From assembly GCA_019914995.1 (NCBI GenBank), contig CM034142.1, positions 4,483,031-4,547,030 on the forward strand: a stretch of DNA of 64,000 bases, in the 5' to 3' direction. A model generated the notes under the pieces. The model saw nothing but the letters and a program-made list of their open reading frames with translations. It did no database searches and had not been told where the DNA came from. Source of the stretch: Acanthochlamys bracteata (taxonomy: Eukaryota; Streptophyta; Magnoliopsida; Pandanales; Velloziaceae). Positions 59,384-64,000 of this stretch are shown piece after piece. The stretch's first letter is position 1. Each line of letters starts with the position of its first letter. The translations under genes were made by a program, and so were the position numbers.

Positions 59384-61445
59384 TGTCACGACCTGATCTT
59401 AGGCCGTGAATGGCACTAGAATAAACCAAGCCCAAATAAAATCTCAAACTCGGTCCAGCTTAGTAAACCTACGAATGACTGCCTTTGAAAGAATAAGTGA
59501 AACGATTTTCAAAATTTTGATTGAACCTCTTTTATAAAATCAAGAGAAAAACTTAACAATTAAACCACAATCACAATATCGTAAATTCTTATCAACAACT
59601 GTAATAAATAAAAACACAAAAAAACCTTAGCCAACTTATACAACCGCTATCTATGGTAATAAATGCCAGCAATAAAGAAAGTAATTAAATAAATAATTAG
59701 GTATCAAGCCGATAATTTATGAACAATAGTAAGAACTATTCGGTCCATCAATTGTTATAGATCCAGCTAAATGAAATGTGATGATGCGCGGACGTACCCT
59801 CATTGCGTCACTCCGATCCACGATAGCGAGAATCTACTAATCTACAGCTAAACTTTGTATTATTTAGGGAAAGGCAAATAAAGAAAAGGATGAGCCTAGT
59901 ATGCCATAAGACCCACCGGATTAATCAGTATCTCTAGGTGCCCAGTATCCTCTAGAACCCAACGGTATTAATATCTCATGTAAGTATCCATAATATAACA
60001 TATTAGGTAATACTTCTCAGGTTCTGGATTGTCCCATACCAATCCAGTCCTTAACAAATTGATGAAACAAAAGAGGTCTTCACACGATGATCATCCTATG
60101 CCCCATTACCTTCGATGTTATTATAATCATTCACATGCATGTTTGTAATGTGAGCAATAATAAGTGCAATAAGTATACCCCGTAATCATGTCACTAGGTT
60201 TATGAAATGCTAGCATGCTATTTTTATGATTATCATTTTCTAATAACCATGATCGATAACTGAATTATACATTATATGCAAGAACTCGTATAAAATACCT
60301 AGCAGTTCATATATTGATACTTTAAACAACTAAGCCATTAACTGTGGCATGCTTCCTAGGTTAGTTCGTTATGGATCCTATACGAGCATGCTTCATACAA
60401 CACATATAATATAGCATGACGAATAATTTAATCAATACATAAAAAGTGGCGAGTTATCTAAGGTTCCAACCAGATGTTATCTTGCTGAAAAGTCTAACGA
60501 TATAACTATAAAGAGCAAGGCTCGGTAACCCTCACCTGAGGTGCACACAATCATCCGAAAACGAAAGGTATCACCAATTCGGGTCACTCGACAAATCTGC
60601 TTTAGTCCTATTATCAATATCGAACAACACGACCATAATAAGCAAACTAATTCACTTTTCAAACAATAACTCACAATTCAAACCATCGATTAATGCTAGG
60701 GATAGCGACTAAGAAGACTTACCGAGTCAAAGCAAGTTGGACTTGAAACCGGACCACATCGCAAGGATGAATTTGTCGATTTTCGATTCAAAGAAAACGT
60801 ACGTTAAAGTAGGTCAAGGCTAGCCAATGACAAGTTCAAAGATTCGAAACGGTAACAAAGGAGCATCAAAACTCACCTAGATTACATGCATCGCCAGCTC
60901 TCCAAATTCTATCGAGATTAGGGTTATGAGAACTTTCAGACCAAAGGAGAAATCAACAGTAAAAGATCCCCAAGAACAGCAGAGTTTCATAAGACAACGG
61001 ACAAGCTAGAAACCATTGCGGGAAATCGTGTAATTTTCGCGACAGCTTGGTGAAATTGTGCTTCTTCTCTCTTGAGCCAGAATTGATCTCAATTCGTGGA
61101 GGGGAAAGCATCAGCTATATGAGGAGAGGGATTACCATAAGTCGGCGGCAACGAAATGCTGACGAAATGTCCGGCAAAAAAGTTTAAAAATTCTGCCGAG
61201 ACACGCCATCTATGTGTAGCAATGCAAAAGAGAGAATTATAAAGAAGAGAGAGAAGATGGCTGGAGATCGAAGGCAACAAGGCCTGCGGCAAGGAAGTCA
61301 CAGCAAAGGTTAAACGAATTGGTCAAGAGGGAGGTGGAAGAAGGAAAGGAGAAAATGAAATAAGATGAATGAAAAGAAATAAAATAAAAGGAAGAACAAG
61401 ATGGCTTGGGAACTTCGCTTGAGCTTGACCCGATCTATTTTCACA
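59384..61445 (-). repeat. Gypsy-like 5' LTR of the outer element
   Basis: Minus-strand LTR of about 2062 bp ending GGTCGTGACA at 59384 next to the primer site. Its start is placed at TGTGAAAATAGATCGGG (61445) by comparison with 54615. It shares with the other copies the 60350-60540 block and the tandem GACCCACCGG phrases near 59915-59970. The right boundary is less certain than the left. Confidence 0.7.
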
Positions 61446-62286
61446 TCATACCAGCCACGTGGTGTCCTTCTACTGAACAAGTTTCAATCTGAGAGTTATT
61501 CTTTGAAAGGCAAAAGGATCACAGCTGTTGTTTCACAACCACAACATAAGAATATATGAATTAAATTTACAGTCAGATTTCTATGAGGTACATACTATGG
61601 GCCGACCCTGTTGTGCTTGAAGCAGAATATCAACAGCAAAGCAGATCTAACTGTACAGCTCCAACCAGGCTTCTCCTACCCTCATCAGAAGCTTCTGCGA
61701 AGTTACCAGAATAAAAGAGAAGAGACTATTACAACACAACGGTATATACAGAATTCCTTTAAGACCATGAATTTGGAAACAATGTCCTTAGTGGAGTTAT
61801 TCAACATACTCCTAAGAAAGAAGAGTGACAGTGAGACAAATGTTCGTAGTGTTGACAAAAAATGTCGTGACAAATCAACAAGACCAAAATGGATTCATAC
61901 GATACACTATGCAGACAAAAAAGAGCATAGGCCTTAAGCATGAGCACACTACGTACCTAAAAGGAAAAGTACAGTGTATACAACAGGTGCAATCTAAAGA
62001 GACAAAGATGCGAACGTTGCTGTTAATGACATGAGCACACTGTGCATCAAGAAACCTCTTCTTGTAGGTGAGAAATTTAATACGAGCAACAGATTGGAAC
62101 AGATAAGGTCCAAGGATTAAGTCTAGATGTGAAGAACTTCTACTAGAGAGCAAAGAATTACGTCAGGCTACAAGGTTATCAAAAATCAGTAATTTACAAG
62201 ACAAGCTGCTCTGCTTGTAAATATCTGCAAATAGCACGGAAAGCAGCTATTTGCACGATATCATCTCACACTAACAGTTCCTCGCT
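61446..62286 (-). other. Probable 3' untranslated and downstream region of the bZIP gene
   Basis: Unique-looking, less AT-rich sequence between the last retroelement and the bZIP stop codon. Several short open frames exist on both strands but none resembles a known protein. I could not place the polyadenylation site. Confidence 0.45.
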
Positions 62287-63357
62287 TTACCAGGGACCAG
62301 TTCTCGTCCTCCTCAAGCATATCTTTTTAGGTCCATTTTGCTGATTGATCATCTCAACGACCTGCCATGTAATTTAAAATGGTTAATAAGCACCAGCAAA
62401 CAGCTTCAAAAGATGTTCCGGTCATTTTCCTTGAGAAACTAAATTAAGTTTAGTGGGTGCAGGATCCATCAGAGTGCCGTGACTGTGTGTGCATTAGATA
62501 ATGGACACTTTATTCAAAAACAGAAATAAAAGGAAAACGAAGCATTTTCTTAATAGCTAAACTAACCCAAAATTACAATTCAGACAGTCGACAATTAGAA
62601 CTTTATTGATAAAAGAAAAAGGCAAAACTACATTCATTCTTTTAAACTGAATGAATTTAAAGTTTCCCTCTTGCATTATCCCATGCCCAATTGAGGGTTG
62701 TAACAACCAAACACACATTACAAACATAACGAAGTACAACCTAGCACACAGGTCAGAGGTTGCCAGTTCAGATCCAGGTATTCAAAGGATAAGCCTGCAC
62801 GTTTTGGGTTACATAGTAGGCTACCTAGTCAGAGTTAGCAGGAGCTACTCAAATTACGTTAGCTTTAGATTTATATGTGCCACCTTATGGACCTTATGGA
62901 CACTCAAAGTTCCCATGTTAACAAAGGTCTTTTTCTAGTTGAGCAAACAGAAGGTGATGCCTGATTTGTCATGGTACATAGAATGGAAGAGTTAAATATT
63001 GGTGGGTACATACTATACTTGAACATTAAGAACATCTTCTAAAAAGGTTTGACAGGTAAAACTACTGTAAGTAAAAGAATAAGCTTCTTATAAAATAATA
63101 GAAGGATAGCATATCAATAGAAGGTTTACCTGATTTTTCTGCTTCTCCATAATTTCTTCCTGCATTATCAATAGTCTAATTCAGGCATCATTAATTAAAT
63201 AAAAGAGCACTAATCTCCAGAAAAAACTTTTGAATGAAATATTACTGAAACATCAACAGGATTGCCACCATAGTCAGAGCTTCACCTGCTTCTTTTGCAA
63301 TTCCTGGTTTTGTTCTTTCAGCTTGGCTACTTCAGCTTCCAGTTCCACAGTGTAGGC
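62287..63357 (-). CDS. ABF/AREB/ABI5-type group A bZIP transcription factor, 3' three coding exons (partial)
   Basis: Three minus-strand exons with clean splice sites: 63286-63357 (AYTVELEAEVAKLKEQNQEL then QKKQ), 63130-63159 (EEIMEKQKNQ) and 62287-62361 (VVEMINQQNGPKKICLRRTR then TGPW and TAA). Acceptors read CTCTTAG, ATGCAG and GGCAG; donors read GTGAAG and GTAAAC. Introns are 63160-63285 (126 bp) and 62362-63129 (768 bp), all in phase 0. This is the leucine zipper and the conserved C-terminus of group A bZIP factors, which bind ABA-responsive elements (ACGTGKC) as dimers in the nucleus and drive drought and ABA responses; the terminal LRRTxTGPW includes the SnRK2/14-3-3-type R-x-x-T site of this family. 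The exon with the basic DNA-binding region and the N-terminal kinase-target domains lies beyond base 64000. All visible exons are open and conserved, so the gene is probably functional. Which family member it is cannot be told from this part. Confidence 0.93.
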
Positions 63358-63794
63358 CTAAGAGAATAAGTTTGACCAAAAGAGTAAGCACTCAAAGTGA
63401 TCCTAAAATAAAAAACTCAGTGGCTCTTGTTCCAAGTTCAATAGTTTACTACTAAAAGAATTAAGTATCAAAAAAGAAAAAGAACTTAAAAGTGGTTCTG
63501 TAGAAAACCTCGATCGCTAGTATTCCAAATAAAACTACAGCAAATATATTAGCCCCACAACGATCAATATGTTGTTTTAAGTTTCATTATTCGGATTCCA
63601 TTTAGACAACAGATCACAAAGATGGACTTTCAAAAGCTCATTTCAGAATCGATCTTTAGTAGCTTCCCTCTAGCTTTATTAAGTGCATATCTTTTAGGTG
63701 GCGGCACTAATTCACAATTTGGAAATTTACTGAACACCGAGAATGGATAATCAATCCTTCCAAGAGGGAAATAATCCAAGCATGGTTTTGAGCC
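63358..63794 (-). other. Intron of the bZIP gene
   Basis: Non-coding sequence upstream of the zipper exon. In this family the preceding exon ends with the basic region (..RARKQ); that sequence is not found here, so the intron continues past the MITE-like insertion to beyond the window. Confidence 0.65.
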
Positions 63795-64000
63795 TTAGGG
63801 CCTGTATTCGTTCTCCCCGAACTCACTTTTGTGGCAAAAAAATTGACTTCAGACTCACTTCCAAATACAACCAAATACAAAAACTCACTTCCTTACTCAC
63901 TTACAAATACAATTAAAAATAAAAATTTAACTTGCTTCTCAAAAAACTCACTTCTCTAGAACTAACCTTTTAGGAACTCACTTTACTATAACCAAACAAG
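63795..64000. mobile_element. MITE-like element with GGGCCTGTATTCG terminus, cut by the window edge
   Basis: TTAGGGCCTGTATTCGTTC at 63795-63813 resembles plant MITE termini (GGGCCTGTTTGG type). The window ends ATAACCAAACAAG, the inverse of CTTGTTTGGTTAT, which would pair with the left terminus if a few more bases (GGCCC-like) follow. The interior repeats ACTCACTT about eight times. It would be just over 200 bp. Confidence 0.6.

Larger units (their letters stand above)
44382..61445 (-). mobile_element. Minus-strand gypsy-like LTR element with almost no coding sequence, host of two nested insertions
   Basis: Outer element of the nest: 5' LTR 59384-61445, tRNA-iMet-type primer site 59370-59380, interior 54616-59383, and a 3' LTR made of 53025-54615 plus 44382-44470, truncated at its far end. 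A full Athila element (44471-53024) interrupts the 3' LTR and a solo Athila LTR (54854-56232) interrupts the interior. Without the solo LTR the interior is only about 3.4 kb, and no gag, protease, reverse transcriptase or integrase was recognised apart from a short pol-tail-like stretch next to the 3' LTR. It looks like a large non-autonomous derivative. Confidence 0.7.

Noticed and set aside
61611-62034. Overlapping plus-strand frames of 69-108 codons right of the last LTR
   Set aside because: They are antisense to the likely 3' region of the bZIP gene, overlap one another and show no recognisable motif.
62651-62938. Plus-strand frame of 95 codons
   Set aside because: It lies antisense within the 768 bp intron of the bZIP gene and has no family resemblance.
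1-64000. Search for CRISPR-like arrays, phage or bacterial defence modules and biosynthetic clusters
   Set aside because: Repeats are LTRs, tandem duplications or microsatellites without spacer structure. All recognised proteins are plant transposable-element or plant bZIP types.

Overview
This is plant nuclear DNA, very probably from an angiosperm. It is AT-rich and intron-bearing. The left 61 kb is almost entirely nested, decayed transposable elements. The only recognisable host gene, an ABA-responsive-element-binding (ABF/AREB/ABI5-type) bZIP factor, lies at the extreme right on the minus strand. I found no tRNA, rRNA or CRISPR array, and no prokaryotic-type system. Plant origin rests on Athila-type Ty3/gypsy elements with a tRNA-Asp primer site, chromovirus-like LTRs with a tRNA-iMet primer site, plant copia families, CACTA elements, a Ptta/En-Spm transposase tail and the bZIP gene.

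Layout. 1-4.4 kb: remains of a CACTA element (transposase tail 283-872, right terminus 4424) split by an Athila fragment (1430-4049, minus). 4.4-8 kb: LTR scraps and a minus-strand copia reverse transcriptase. 8.2-16.5 kb: a plus-strand copia element with a perfect 3 x 107 bp tandem repeat and a minus-oriented solo copia LTR (11626-13184, TSD tatgt). 16.5-20.2 kb: a minus-strand transposon-like gene cut by a complete 2.8 kb non-autonomous CACTA element (16778-19584, TSD gca) that carries a GC-rich patch. 20.5-36 kb: a minus-strand copia pol cut by a 2.3 kb gypsy LTR (21802-24076, TSD tatat). It is followed by a mosaic in which the same LTR/copia junction occurs three times and the order LTR, copia, gag occurs twice. 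A truncated Athila LTR that itself holds a solo copia LTR sits inside this mosaic. 36-43 kb: a second, heavily decayed Athila element.

44.4-61.4 kb is a clear nest. A minus-strand gypsy-like element with LTRs, a tRNA-iMet primer site and almost no coding sequence spans 44382-61445. A structurally complete Athila element (44471-53024, LTRs of 1421 and 1420 bp, TSD gtatg) lies in its left LTR, and a solo Athila LTR (54854-56232, TSD catca) lies in its interior.

61.4-64 kb: the 3' end of the bZIP gene. Its last three coding exons are intact, and a MITE-like insertion lies in the intron at the window edge. The basic region and N-terminus are outside the window.

None of the transposable-element genes looks functional; all carry stops, frameshifts or deletions. 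The most informative observations are the shared mosaic junctions, the four solo LTRs with recognisable target duplications, the perfect 107 bp triplication in decayed sequence, the CACTA element with its GC-rich insert, and stop and missense changes consistent with deamination of methylated cytosine.
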